Assembly: GCA_035634255.1 (NCBI GenBank)
Contig: DASQDI010000064.1
Span: 6,667-70,666 of the forward strand
DNA from: DATLMR01 sp035634255
GTDB lineage: Bacteria; Acidobacteriota; Blastocatellia; UBA7656
Length of the DNA: 64,000 nucleotides
Direction: 5' to 3'
The position numbers were made by a program, and so were the translations under genes. Under the pieces are notes generated by a model. That model saw nothing but the letters and a program-made list of their open reading frames with translations. It did no database searches and had not been told where the DNA came from. The number at the start of each line of letters is the position of its first letter. Within the stretch, counting starts at the first letter, position 1. Shown here in pieces: positions 51,504-59,936 of the stretch.

Positions 51504-53176
51504 GACACCGCCTCCTTGATGGCCCTGACCGTGATGATCACCTGATAATCCGGGTCGTTGTAATCAAGCTCGTCCTCGCGCAACTCTTCCAGAGCCACCC
51601 CGTGCAGGAACGAGATGGCCGCGAACACGTTCCCGCGCGTCTCGACCGTGAAGTTCGCTTCGGGGAAGAATTCGGCGAACATCCTCCGCGCCGACAGCGC
51701 CGTAAATGCCCAGTACCATGAGCCGCCCCAGTCGAAGTGGTCTATCTGAGTGATGCCGGGGAACGTCGTCAGCAGGACCCCGCCCGGCTTGAGGATGCGG
51801 CGGAGCGTCGCGAGGGCCGCGCGCACGTCGTAGATGAGATGGAGGGTCTGCGTCAGGATTATGCAGTCGAACGAGTCGGAGGGGATGTGGTCGGCGCTCG
51901 CGAGGTCCGCGATGATCGTGGCGCGCGGGTTCTCCTCGGAGACGTGCAGCACGTCCCTCTGGGTGACGCGGTCGCCGCCGAACCTCCGCGTGTACGAATC
52001 GTCTCCGACTTCCAGCGCGCGGCCCCGAATGTCGGAAGCGTTGCGGGCGAGGAAGTCTTCGATGTAGTAGCGGTCGACCGGCGTGCCGCGATCAAACCCG
52101 AACACCCGGCTGATGGGAGTCAGACGACGCAGGCTGCCGAAGCTCACCAGACCGACCGGCACCGGGTCTTCCTTCCCGCGCCGGCGTTCGCGAAGCCATC
52201 GGTAAACCGGGACGGGCAGTGCGCGCCGCGCAATCGATTTCAATCCTTCTTTCATAATCCTTCCGCGATAGCTCACATGGTCCGGCAGGCGCGATATTAA
52301 CGGATGGCGGGATTTCCACCGCTCCTTTTTGATCACCCGCCGCAGTTCCGAATCTTCTACGCCCTGCTCGCCCGAATAGGCTTCGAGCCAGTTAAGAAAG
52401 GCTAGCCTCTGGGAGTGGTGTTGGCCCGCCCTCTCCGCCACGGAGCAGCACGAGTCGGGGTGCTTCCTGTATTTATACCAGCACCGGCTCGATACGAATA
52501 CCGGGGCCTTCAAACAAATCTTCGAGTGGACTACCTGATCTTCAAACAGCCCGCGAAAGCTCTCTTCATAACCTCCCACTTCCAGAAGGATTTCGCGCCG
52601 CGCAAGACAGCCCGTCGCCGTGGCGACCTGATCCCGCAGGAGAACGCTCACAAGGCCCGGAGGTTTTACCAGAGTGTTGGGCCGCACTCCCAGCCCCTGC
52701 GAGAAATCACGGCCGGAGTCCTGGGGGTGGCCGGTCCAGCTGTACCAGTACCGGGTGGCCCCGTAGACCATCGCCGCCTCGGGGTGCGCGCCCAGTATCT
52801 CGACCTGCTCGCTCAGCTTCTCGCTCTCCCACACGTCGTCGGCGTCCAAGAACGCCACGTACTCCCCCCTCGCCTCCCTTATGCCGAGGTTGCGCGACGC
52901 GCTCATCCCCCTGTTGGCATGCCCCTGATGCTGAAGGTATCGGATTTTGTGAGGGTGGCTGCGCGCGTAGGCCAAAGCGATCTCTGTGCTGTTGTCGGTC
53001 GAGCCGTCGTCGACGAGCAGCAATTCCCACCGGCCGTAGGTCTGGGCCAGCACGCTCTCGACCGCCTCTTCGATGAACTTCTCCGCGTTCAGGAATATCG
53101 TTATCACCGACACCAGAGGCATGGCTTTGGCCGCCGGGCGGCTCTCAAGATCAAGGTCTGTTATTGCACCGGACAT
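51500..53176 (-). CDS. GT2 glycosyltransferase fused to a methyltransferase
   Basis: This is a 558-residue bifunctional protein. Residues ~18-260 are a GT-A inverting GT2 domain (VSVITIFLNAEKFIEEAVES, VDDGSTDNSTEI, the DxD-type AFLDADDVWESEKLSEQV). Residues ~340-558 are a class I SAM methyltransferase (RGRALEVGDDSYTRRFGG, TIIADLASADHIPSDSFDCI, ILTQTLHLIYDVRAALATL). It probably adds a sugar and methylates it or an end group, for instance as chain cap. Its GT2 segment is nearly identical at DNA level to that of the gene at 54129-55115. It overlaps the deacetylase start by ATGA. Confidence 0.93.
   Translation of the reverse strand: MSGAITDLDLESRPAAKAMPLVSVITIFLNAEKFIEEAVESVLAQTYGRWELLLVDDGSTDNSTEIALAYARSHPHKIRYLQHQGHANRGMSASRNLGIREARGEYVAFLDADDVWESEKLSEQVEILGAHPEAAMVYGATRYWYSWTGHPQDSGRDFSQGLGVRPNTLVKPPGLVSVLLRDQVATATGCLARREILLEVGGYEESFRGLFEDQVVHSKICLKAPVFVSSRCWYKYRKHPDSCCSVAERAGQHHSQRLAFLNWLEAYSGEQGVEDSELRRVIKKERWKSRHPLISRLPDHVSYRGRIMKEGLKSIARRALPVPVYRWLRERRRGKEDPVPVGLVSFGSLRRLTPISRVFGFDRGTPVDRYYIEDFLARNASDIRGRALEVGDDSYTRRFGGDRVTQRDVLHVSEENPRATIIADLASADHIPSDSFDCIILTQTLHLIYDVRAALATLRRILKPGGVLLTTFPGITQIDHFDWGGSWYWAFTALSARRMFAEFFPEANFTVETRGNVFAAISFLHGVALEELREDELDYNDPDYQVIITVRAIKEAVS
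52706..53107. repeat. 402-bp near-identical repeat, copy 1
   Basis: This segment of the GT2-methyltransferase gene matches 54687-55088 without gaps, with about 18 mismatches by eye (~95 % identity), most clustered in a 46-bp patch. The flanking parts of the two genes are far more different. A recent duplication followed by divergence, or gene conversion, would explain it. Confidence 0.9.
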
Positions 53177-53197
53177 ATTTCAGATTGAACAACGTGA

Positions 53198-54118
53198 TCA
53201 GTTTTGGAGATTGAAACCGGGATGATTCAGCTTTCGGAAGGCGCGCCTCACGAAGCCCCCAGGGTAATACCGAAAGAGCGTCAGCAGCCCGGCCATCGCC
53301 TCGCCCCACCGATGCTTTCGGCACTGTTGCCTGACCTGCCTCATCAGCTTTACGCCATAATCCTCCTGCGCGACCCGGATCCCGGCTTGCAGAGCCTCTT
53401 CATATTCCCGGTTCCCTTTCACGTACTTTCGCTGCAACCGCCGCGCGGTCACCGCGGCTTTCAGCATCCGCGCAAAGTCGCGGCTCATGCTCTCGCCGTG
53501 CTGGCGGTATTCGAGGACCACTCTGTCGGTGCAGCAGACCGGGAAGAGCCTGCTTATCCGCGCGTTGAGATCGAAATCCGCGGAGCCGCTCACCAGAGCG
53601 TTGAAGCCCGCGACCGAATCGAAGACCTCCCGGCGATAGACGACCGCCCCGGTCGTCCAGATGTAGTTGTGGCGCAGCAGCTCTAAATAATGGTCGGACC
53701 GGATGGCCTCCTGCGGCGGGGAAGGCAGAGGCGAGCCATCCGACGCGATCAGCCTCACGTGCCCATACGCGAACATGCACGCGGGGTTGGAATCGAGGGC
53801 GGATATGCCGTCTTCCAGAGCGTTCGGGAGTAGCCTGTCGTCCGCGTCGAGAAAGACTAAGTAGCTCCCTTCGCTCGCGCCGAGCCCGGCGTTGCGCGAC
53901 GAGGCGAGGCCGCGATTCTTCTGGCTCAGGCACCGCACCCGCTCGTAACTCGCCGCGACCCGCGCGGTCTCGTCCGACGAGCCGTCGTCGACCACTATGA
54001 TTTCATAATGCTCGTAGGTCTGCGCGAAGACGCTCTCAATCGCTTCGCCCAGAAAACGGCCCTGGTTGTAGCAGGGGATGACGACTGACACCAGATGCGG
54101 CTTCCGCATGATCAACAT
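53198..54118 (-). CDS. GT2 glycosyltransferase
   Basis: This is a 306-residue GT-A inverting glycosyltransferase: VSVVIPCYNQGRFLGEAIES near the start, IVVDDGSSDETARVA, GLASSRNAGLGASEGSYLVF and the DxD-type FLDADDRLLPNALED. The C-terminal part is basic and helical. It transfers one sugar from an NDP donor on the cytoplasmic face. It resembles the GT2 at 57666-58601 (both have CYNQGRFLG, the LPNALED/LPRALES stretch and a closing FRYYPGG/LRYYPRG region), so the two are probable paralogues. The start codon at 54118 has GGAG very close; ATG at 54109 is also possible. Confidence 0.92.
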   Translation of the reverse strand: MLIMRKPHLVSVVIPCYNQGRFLGEAIESVFAQTYEHYEIIVVDDGSSDETARVAASYERVRCLSQKNRGLASSRNAGLGASEGSYLVFLDADDRLLPNALEDGISALDSNPACMFAYGHVRLIASDGSPLPSPPQEAIRSDHYLELLRHNYIWTTGAVVYRREVFDSVAGFNALVSGSADFDLNARISRLFPVCCTDRVVLEYRQHGESMSRDFARMLKAAVTARRLQRKYVKGNREYEEALQAGIRVAQEDYGVKLMRQVRQQCRKHRWGEAMAGLLTLFRYYPGGFVRRAFRKLNHPGFNLQN

Positions 54119-54128
54119 GGCTCCGGAT

Positions 54129-55115
54129 TCAACGGGGCTGCTCGACTCTGTCCCCGCGTTGCGCGCGCAGGAAGCGCACGGCAGGGGCGGGCAGCATCCG
54201 CCGCGCGATTGACCTCAAAGACTCCCGCGCGATCAGGGCGCGGTATTTGATGCGAGCCGCCTGTCGATAAAACCCCGGATGAAGGCATTTTCGGCGCGCG
54301 GCCCTGAGCGCGCGGCGGACCTCCATGTCAGCGACTCCGTGATCGTTTAAATAGCCTTCCACCCAGTTAAGATAAGTCAGACGCGCCGCCCGCATCCCTC
54401 CCCTCTCTTTAACAACGGAGACCGCCGATTCCGGGTGCTTGCGGTATTTGAACCAACACCGGCCCGCGACAAACACCGGCCATTTGAGGCACAGCTTCGC
54501 GTAGAAAGCCTGATCAGTGAATATGCGGCGGAAGCTCTCTTCAAATCCGCCCACGTCTATGACCGCCTCGCGCCGCGCGAGTACGTCCGAGGGACAGGGG
54601 ATGGGTATCTCCTGCCGCAGGAATTGGACGAGCAGTCCCGGCGGTTTCACCAGACTGTCAGGCGGGACGCCGGGCGCGATGAATAGATCACGGCCGGAGT
54701 CCTGGGGGTGGCCGGTCCAGCTGTACCAGTACCGGGTGGCCCCGTAGACCATCGCCGCCTCAGGGTGCGCGCCCAGTATCTCGACCTGCTCGCTCAGCTT
54801 CTCGCTCTCCCACACGTCGTCGGCGTCCAAGAACGCCACGTACTCCCCCCTCGCCTCCCTTATGCCGAGGTTTTGTGACGCGCTTATACCCAGATTCTCG
54901 TGCCCGGGGTGCTGAAGGTATCGGATTTTGTGAGGGTGGCTGCGCGCGTAGGCCAAAGCGATCTCTGTGCTGTCGTCGGTCGAGCCGTCGTCGACGAGCA
55001 GCAATTCCCACCGGCCGTAGGTCTGAGCCAGCACGCTCTCGACCGCCTCTTCGATGAACTTCTCCGCGTTCAGGAATACCGTTATCACTGTAACCAGCGG
55101 CCTGTTATTCATCTC
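54129..55115 (-). CDS. GT2 glycosyltransferase (paralogue of the GT2-methyltransferase)
   Basis: This 328-residue GT-A enzyme starts MNNRPLVTVITVFLNAEKFI with GGAG correctly placed; the longer ORF to 55265 overlaps the next gene's end and is rejected. It carries VDDGSTDDSTEIALAYARSH and AFLDADDVWESEKLSEQVEI. Its first ~135 residues are almost the same as those of the GT2-methyltransferase protein, but it then diverges and lacks the methyltransferase domain. It probably uses the same kind of donor or acceptor. It starts 10 bp behind the kinase-like methyltransferase gene. Confidence 0.92.
   Translation of the reverse strand, partial: EMNNRPLVTVITVFLNAEKFIEEAVESVLAQTYGRWELLLVDDGSTDDSTEIALAYARSHPHKIRYLQHPGHENLGISASQNLGIREARGEYVAFLDADDVWESEKLSEQVEILGAHPEAAMVYGATRYWYSWTGHPQDSGRDLFIAPGVPPDSLVKPPGLLVQFLRQEIPIPCPSDVLARREAVIDVGGFEESFRRIFTDQAFYAKLCLKWPVFVAGRCWFKYRKHPESAVSVVKERGGMRAARLTYLNWVEGYLNDHGVADMEVRRALRAARRKCLHPGFYRQAARIKYRALIARESLRSIARRMLPAPAVRFLRAQRGDRVEQPR
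54687..55088. repeat. 402-bp near-identical repeat, copy 2
   Basis: This is the second copy of the segment at 52706-53107, in the same orientation and 1981 bp away, covering the GT2 catalytic core of the neighbouring gene. The two copies could recombine and delete the gene between them. Confidence 0.9.
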
Positions 55116-55125
55116 TTCTCCGCAG

Positions 55126-56532
55126 CTACTTCTCGCATAACAACAAGACACTCTGCTCTTCGACGGACGACACGACTTCCACGTCTCTGAACCGCTTCCC
55201 GAGCGAATCGATGAAATCATCGAGCGCGAGCGGTCGGCTAGCCCCACGACTTTCGTTCCGGGCAAATTCGACGACGAGCCATCGCTTCGAGAATGCCGAC
55301 AGCCCTTCCGCGATCAGGTCGAAATTGAAGTGGTTCTCCCGCGCGACCTTATTCACGAGGCCCAGGGCCAAAACCATGTCGCACATCAACCGCTCGGTGG
55401 CGGCGATGGAGTAATGGCCGGAGTAGCCGACGGACGGAGTCGGCTTGATGAAATCGATTATTAAAGGGAGGACCGGCCGGTTATCATCACGGGCCATCTC
55501 ATAGATTGCCGTGGCGCGCGAAGGGTCGGAGTTAAGAGACACCACTTTGCGCCCCGAGGCGGCGGCCAACACGGAAGGCCAGTCAGGGTCCCGGCTCAAA
55601 TCCAGCACCGACGCGGGCCGCAACTCGGCGAGCGCTCCCGTCAAGGCCCGCAGCTTCGGCCGCGGGCTCGGCCCCGACCCGAGCGACGGTCGTGTTCCAT
55701 CATTCGCTCCTACCTCGTAAGAGGGTAGCTGAATCTTTTCAATGTCCGCCCGCACCTTCCTCAGAAATGGCTGTGTCGCCTGCCCCCTGCCCGGCCCCTT
55801 CCCGAAGGCGGACCGTATCGACCCCAGGCCCCGGCCGAGCAGCTTGGAGAGCACGAACCGCGACGGGGCCGAGCCTCGCATCACGGTCAAAAGGTCTTTC
55901 CTCCGAACGCCCTCGTATTCCGGCAGAAGGGCCCGCGCGATGCGCTCCTGCCCGTGCGACATCAGGATCAGAGGGTAATAGCAGAACCGGCAAAACTCAT
56001 CGTACGCCTGCCAGCCCGACTCGCCTCTCTGGGGCTCGATGGAAGTGAGGTCCACGTAGACCGGCTTGCAGGCGTCGAATACGAGGTTCCAGGGGTGAGC
56101 GTCTTTTAACGCGAGCCCGCGCCCGGCGAGCTCTATCATCAGGTCGATGATGGTGAGCGCGGCGTCCTTCAGCATGGCCGCGCACCATTCCTGCGGGTAC
56201 GAGATGAAGGGGACGGTGCGGTGCTTCAGTACCATGCCGTAGCCTTCGACGGACAGGTCAGACGGCTCGGACTCTATGAGCAGCCCGCGCCCGACGAGGT
56301 GCTGGATAATCCCGTCGCGGAAGAGGCCCGAAAAGAACGGGGCCTTCTCGGCGTTGATGCCCCTGTACAGTTCGCCGTCCCGGAAGAATAGCCTCCCGGC
56401 GTCATCGGCGAACGAGTGCGGATGGAATTCAAGCTCCGCCGAAGGGATGGGCTCGGAAGGCGACTGTACTCTCTCCCCTGCCAGCATCATTACCTCAACC
56501 CGCTTATGATTTCCGACTTCCGCCCGGCCCAT
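55126..56532 (-). CDS. Kinase-like fold / SAM-methyltransferase-like protein
   Basis: This is a ~468-residue protein with two parts. Residues ~60-190 look like an aminoglycoside-kinase-type fold: LAGRGLALKDAHPWNLVFDA, then KPVYVDLTSIEP, equivalent to the HxxN and D catalytic-loop residues. Residues ~290-468 are methyltransferase-like (ASVLDLSRDPDWPSVLAAAS, RKVVSLNSDPSRATAIYEMA, MVLALGLVNKVAREN). This pairing occurs in proteins annotated near nodulation and glycan genes (NoeA-like). It may phosphorylate and/or methylate a glycan end, as in chain-terminating enzymes. Its ATG overlaps the preceding stop as TGATG (56534-56530), so I take 56532 as start; ATG at 56490 is possible. Confidence 0.78.
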   Translation of the reverse strand: MGRAEVGNHKRVEVMMLAGERVQSPSEPIPSAELEFHPHSFADDAGRLFFRDGELYRGINAEKAPFFSGLFRDGIIQHLVGRGLLIESEPSDLSVEGYGMVLKHRTVPFISYPQEWCAAMLKDAALTIIDLMIELAGRGLALKDAHPWNLVFDACKPVYVDLTSIEPQRGESGWQAYDEFCRFCYYPLILMSHGQERIARALLPEYEGVRRKDLLTVMRGSAPSRFVLSKLLGRGLGSIRSAFGKGPGRGQATQPFLRKVRADIEKIQLPSYEVGANDGTRPSLGSGPSPRPKLRALTGALAELRPASVLDLSRDPDWPSVLAAASGRKVVSLNSDPSRATAIYEMARDDNRPVLPLIIDFIKPTPSVGYSGHYSIAATERLMCDMVLALGLVNKVARENHFNFDLIAEGLSAFSKRWLVVEFARNESRGASRPLALDDFIDSLGKRFRDVEVVSSVEEQSVLLLCEK

Positions 56533-57593
56533 CAACTGCGGTCCGTGACGGCTTCGGGCTCCCGCCCGCCCCGATGCAGTTTCTTACGCAGTAATGCTTT
56601 CGCGAACGCCGCGACCTCCGCGAGGCCCGAATGCTTCCGCTGAGCCCTGTTCTGCTCGTACCGCATGCTTATATAGCCCATCAAGTACCAGACGTAATTC
56701 TCGCAGTGCAGGGCCGCGTCCCTCCGCCTCCGCAGCGTCGAGCTGAGCCAGCCGAGGCTGTTGGAGATGAGGTCGCGGTAGACGAAGCCGGGCACCCCGA
56801 ACAGGGCCACCACGTCGGGTGGCTCGCCCACGATGCGGCCGTCCGGCCCCATGTTCTCGTTCAGGCGCATCAGCGAATTGAACCTGCCGGTCGTGGTATT
56901 CCACCTCCGGTGATAGCCCCGCGTCAACCGCTCGGGCTGCACGTCGGCCATGACGACTATGCTCGGGGCGTACAGCCCGCGCCTGCCAGCGCGCCACAAC
57001 CGGAGGAGGAACTCGTGGTCCTCCCTCCCCGAAAAATCGGGGGAGAAGCGCCCGAGCCGCTCGAACACGTCGTAGCGGAACGAGGCGTTGGCGGTGGGCA
57101 GGCACAGGGGATTGTCGGCGCTCACGTAGAAAGGCTCGTCCCCGCAGTCGAGGAGCGCGAGCGCCCACCAGTGGTCGCGCGTGAGCCACGTGGGCGGGGC
57201 GGTGTTCCACCGGGGGAGAATCTTGCCGCCCAGAAAATCGATCTCCGGGTGCTGGTCGAATTCCCGTTTGATGTTGGCGACCCAGTCCCTGGTCACCCTC
57301 ACGTCGTCGTCGGCGAACGCGATCACGGGCGACCGCGCGGCGGCCAGCCCCGCGTTGCGCGCGAACGACACGCCCTGCCTCTGTTCGAACAGGTACCTGA
57401 GGTTCGAGTGACCTTTAGCGATGTAGCCCTCCACGACTTCCCTCGTCCCGTCGGTAGAGTTGTTGTCGACGACTATAACTTCATAGCGCACGCCCTGGCT
57501 CTCCTGCGAGAGCGCGCTCTCGACCGCCGCCGCCAGCATACCACTGCGGTTGTAGCTGGTAATGATCACGGCTATGTCATATTCCTGGGGCAT
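56532..57593 (-). CDS. GT2 glycosyltransferase
   Basis: This is a 353-residue GT-A enzyme: IAVIITSYNRSGMLAAAVES, VIVVDNNSTDGTREVV, GVSFARNAGLAAARSPVIAF and the metal motif FADDDVRVTRDWV. Its middle region SGREDHEFLLRLWRAGRRGL carries the catalytic ED-type base. The SYNR/NNSTDGT form differs from the other GT2 genes here, so it is likely to have another donor specificity. It overlaps the downstream kinase-like gene by 1 nt (TGATG), which indicates coupled translation. Confidence 0.93.
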   Translation of the reverse strand: MPQEYDIAVIITSYNRSGMLAAAVESALSQESQGVRYEVIVVDNNSTDGTREVVEGYIAKGHSNLRYLFEQRQGVSFARNAGLAAARSPVIAFADDDVRVTRDWVANIKREFDQHPEIDFLGGKILPRWNTAPPTWLTRDHWWALALLDCGDEPFYVSADNPLCLPTANASFRYDVFERLGRFSPDFSGREDHEFLLRLWRAGRRGLYAPSIVVMADVQPERLTRGYHRRWNTTTGRFNSLMRLNENMGPDGRIVGEPPDVVALFGVPGFVYRDLISNSLGWLSSTLRRRRDAALHCENYVWYLMGYISMRYEQNRAQRKHSGLAEVAAFAKALLRKKLHRGGREPEAVTDRS

Positions 57594-57665
57594 ACTCCCT
57601 ACTTCCTTTACAAGAATTACATCGGCTCACATCTGCTCGTATAATCGATTCCCCTCTCCCCCACT

Positions 57666-58601
57666 TTACCGCGACAGTCTGATTGAAAAGATTTTCGGTG
57701 CTCGCGCGGCCATTCGCGTGATTTTTTCGGTCGCTTTGTTTACGACGCCGCGCGGGTAGTAACGTAAGAGCGTGAGGGCTCCCATCAAAACCTGATCCCA
57801 CTCGCGCGCTTTCGCCCGCGAGCGCAGGTCCTTCATCAATTTTTTACCGTAATACTTCTGCCAGTTTCTCACCCCCGCCTTGTACGCTTCGGCCGATTTT
57901 TTATTACCCCTGGCGTATTTTCGTTGCGCGCCCAAAACGGACAGAGATGTCTTTAACATGAGGCCGGGGTTCAGGCTCATGTTCTCGCCGTGCTGCCGGT
58001 ACTCGGCCACCACGTCGTCATGGCGGCGGACCGGGAAATTTCTGGTGATCCGGAGGTACAGGTCGTAGTCCTCGCAGGCGGCCCTCGACGTGTCGAACCG
58101 CCCGACCGAGTCGAAGACCGTGCGGCGGTACATCACCGTCGCATGCATGCCGATGTAGTTGGAGCGAAGCATGTCGAGGTAAGGCTCCCCCCGCTCGCCC
58201 TCCCGCGGGGGCGACGCCATCGCGGAGCCGTCTTCGGCGATCAGGCGGTACCCGCCATAGACGAAGGCGCAGTCGGGGTGGTCCTCAAGGCACCTCGCCC
58301 CCGATTCGAGCGCGCGGGGGAGCAGCCTGTCGTCCGCGTCGAGGAAGACCAGATAATCCCCGGTGCTCGCGTCGATCCCCGCATTCCGCGCCGCCGACAG
58401 TCCCCGATTCTCCTGCCTTATCACCCTGACGCCCGCGTACCCGCCGGCCACCTGCCCGCTGTCGTCAAGGGAGCCGTCGTCCACGACGATGACCTCGGGC
58501 CGGCCGAGGCTCTGCCGCAGAGCGCTCTCTATCGCGTCGCCGAGGAAGCGCCCCTGGTTGTAGCAGGGTATTATCACTGACACTGAAGGCGATCTCTTCA
58601 T
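57666..58601 (-). CDS. GT2 glycosyltransferase
   Basis: This is a ~311-residue GT-A enzyme: VSVIIPCYNQGRFLGDAIES, VIVVDDGSLDDSGQV, GLSAARNAGIDASTGDYLVF, LDADDRLLPRALESG. The helical C terminus (RGNKKSAEAYKAGVRNWQKY) resembles that of the GT2 at 53198-54118. It likely adds a sugar to the lipid-linked intermediate in the cytoplasm. The ORF opens at 58730, but that would overlap the Wzt gene and the extra residues look non-coding; the ATG at 58601 precedes the conserved domain directly, though with a weak ribosome-binding site. Confidence 0.91.
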   Translation of the reverse strand: MKRSPSVSVIIPCYNQGRFLGDAIESALRQSLGRPEVIVVDDGSLDDSGQVAGGYAGVRVIRQENRGLSAARNAGIDASTGDYLVFLDADDRLLPRALESGARCLEDHPDCAFVYGGYRLIAEDGSAMASPPREGERGEPYLDMLRSNYIGMHATVMYRRTVFDSVGRFDTSRAACEDYDLYLRITRNFPVRRHDDVVAEYRQHGENMSLNPGLMLKTSLSVLGAQRKYARGNKKSAEAYKAGVRNWQKYYGKKLMKDLRSRAKAREWDQVLMGALTLLRYYPRGVVNKATEKITRMAARAPKIFSIRLSR

Positions 58602-58645
58602 AACCGCAACAGAACCGATCCAGACGAGTCGTCGATTACTGCCTT

Positions 58646-59908
58646 TCACTCCTCGCGACTGTGGTTTGATGTCATGAACTTGGAGAATGGCGAGGGCGTT
58701 ACCGCGTTGTTGTATTGCATGATCCGCCATTCATGCGGCGCGTAGAAGTTGCCCGCGACGTTCTTGCCGGGGCCGACGCGAAGGACTGAGCACCGGTATT
58801 GCCAGTCAATCTCTTCGCCCTCCACGCGACGCTTGATCGTGGCGTCCGCGTAGTAGAGGCCGGGTAGCAGGCCGAGTTCCGGGCATGAAAAGACGACCGC
58901 GCCCGACCCCTGGTTGAGGTCGACCCGGTCGCAATTCAGGGCGGTCGAAAACTGGAAGTGAAGCTTACCGTCCTGGGAGTAATAAAATATCTCGAAGACC
59001 ACGTCCGAGACGGGCTCGTTCGCCACGAACTCGACGCGGGCCATCAGAGGGCTGCCCGTGCAGACGTTCGACACCTGACGCCCTTCATAATCCTGGAACG
59101 TGAGCCCGGTTATCTCCACCGGCCGGGGCGAGCCATCGGCCCCCGCGCCCGGAGGGTAGGTCGGCAGGGTGCCATTGGCCGTGCGCTCGTACTCGGAGAT
59201 GATGTCGCGGGGCCACCCCTCGGCCGCGACCTCCCCGTGGCTCAGCAGCAGGGCCCGGTCGCACAGCAGCTCGACCGCGTTCAGGTCGTGAGAGATGAAG
59301 ACTATCGTCGTGCCGGCCTCCTTCAACTCGCTTATGCGCTTGAAGCACCTCGCCTGAAAGGCCGCGTCGCCCACGGCGAGCACTTCGTCGAGCAGCAATA
59401 TGTCAGGATGCAGGTGGGCGGCGATGGAGAACCCGAGCCGCACGTACATCCCCGAGGAGTACCGCTTCACCGGGGTGTCGATGAACTGGCGAACGCCCGC
59501 GAAGTCGATTATGCTGTCGAGCTTTTCGGTGATCTCGCGGCGGCGCATGCCGAGGATCGAGCCGCTCAGGTAAACGTTCTCGCGCCCCGTGAGCTCGGGG
59601 TGGAATCCCGAGCCGACTTCGATGAGCGCCGAGAGCCTCCCCCTGATCCTGATCTCGCCGCTGGTCGGGGCGGTTATCTTCGACAGGAGCTTCAGGATCG
59701 TGCTCTTCCCCGCCCCGTTGTGGCCGATGATGCCGAGCGCCTCCCCGCGCCTGACCTCGAAGCTCACGTTCCTGAGCGCGAGGAACCGCTCCGAACGCCC
59801 GCGCAGGTTCATCAGCCTGCGCGCGATTCCCGGGCGCGCGTCCCCCCCGCCCGCCGCCCGGCGGATTCGGTACTCTTTGGATACGCCTTCGAATCTAAGG
59901 TCGATCAT
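58646..59908 (-). CDS. wzt: Glycan ABC exporter ATPase with C-terminal carbohydrate-binding domain (Wzt-type)
   Basis: This 420-residue protein joins an ABC ATPase (Walker A IIGHNGAGKSTILKLLSK, signature YSSGMYVRLGFS, Walker B ILLLDEVLAVGD, His of the switch in FISHDLNAVE) to a C-terminal Wzt_C-like beta domain (~255-400; PVEITGLTFQDYEGRQVSNV). In this family the C-terminal domain recognises the modified end of the finished polysaccharide before export. It pairs with the permease encoded 28 bp upstream. A terminal methyl/phosphate cap made by the kinase-like and methyltransferase genes nearby would fit that recognition logic; this link is inference. Confidence 0.94.
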   Translation of the reverse strand: MIDLRFEGVSKEYRIRRAAGGGDARPGIARRLMNLRGRSERFLALRNVSFEVRRGEALGIIGHNGAGKSTILKLLSKITAPTSGEIRIRGRLSALIEVGSGFHPELTGRENVYLSGSILGMRRREITEKLDSIIDFAGVRQFIDTPVKRYSSGMYVRLGFSIAAHLHPDILLLDEVLAVGDAAFQARCFKRISELKEAGTTIVFISHDLNAVELLCDRALLLSHGEVAAEGWPRDIISEYERTANGTLPTYPPGAGADGSPRPVEITGLTFQDYEGRQVSNVCTGSPLMARVEFVANEPVSDVVFEIFYYSQDGKLHFQFSTALNCDRVDLNQGSGAVVFSCPELGLLPGLYYADATIKRRVEGEEIDWQYRCSVLRVGPGKNVAGNFYAPHEWRIMQYNNAVTPSPFSKFMTSNHSREE

Positions 59909-59936
59909 AAGCTAGCGCACCGCTCACAAACCGATG

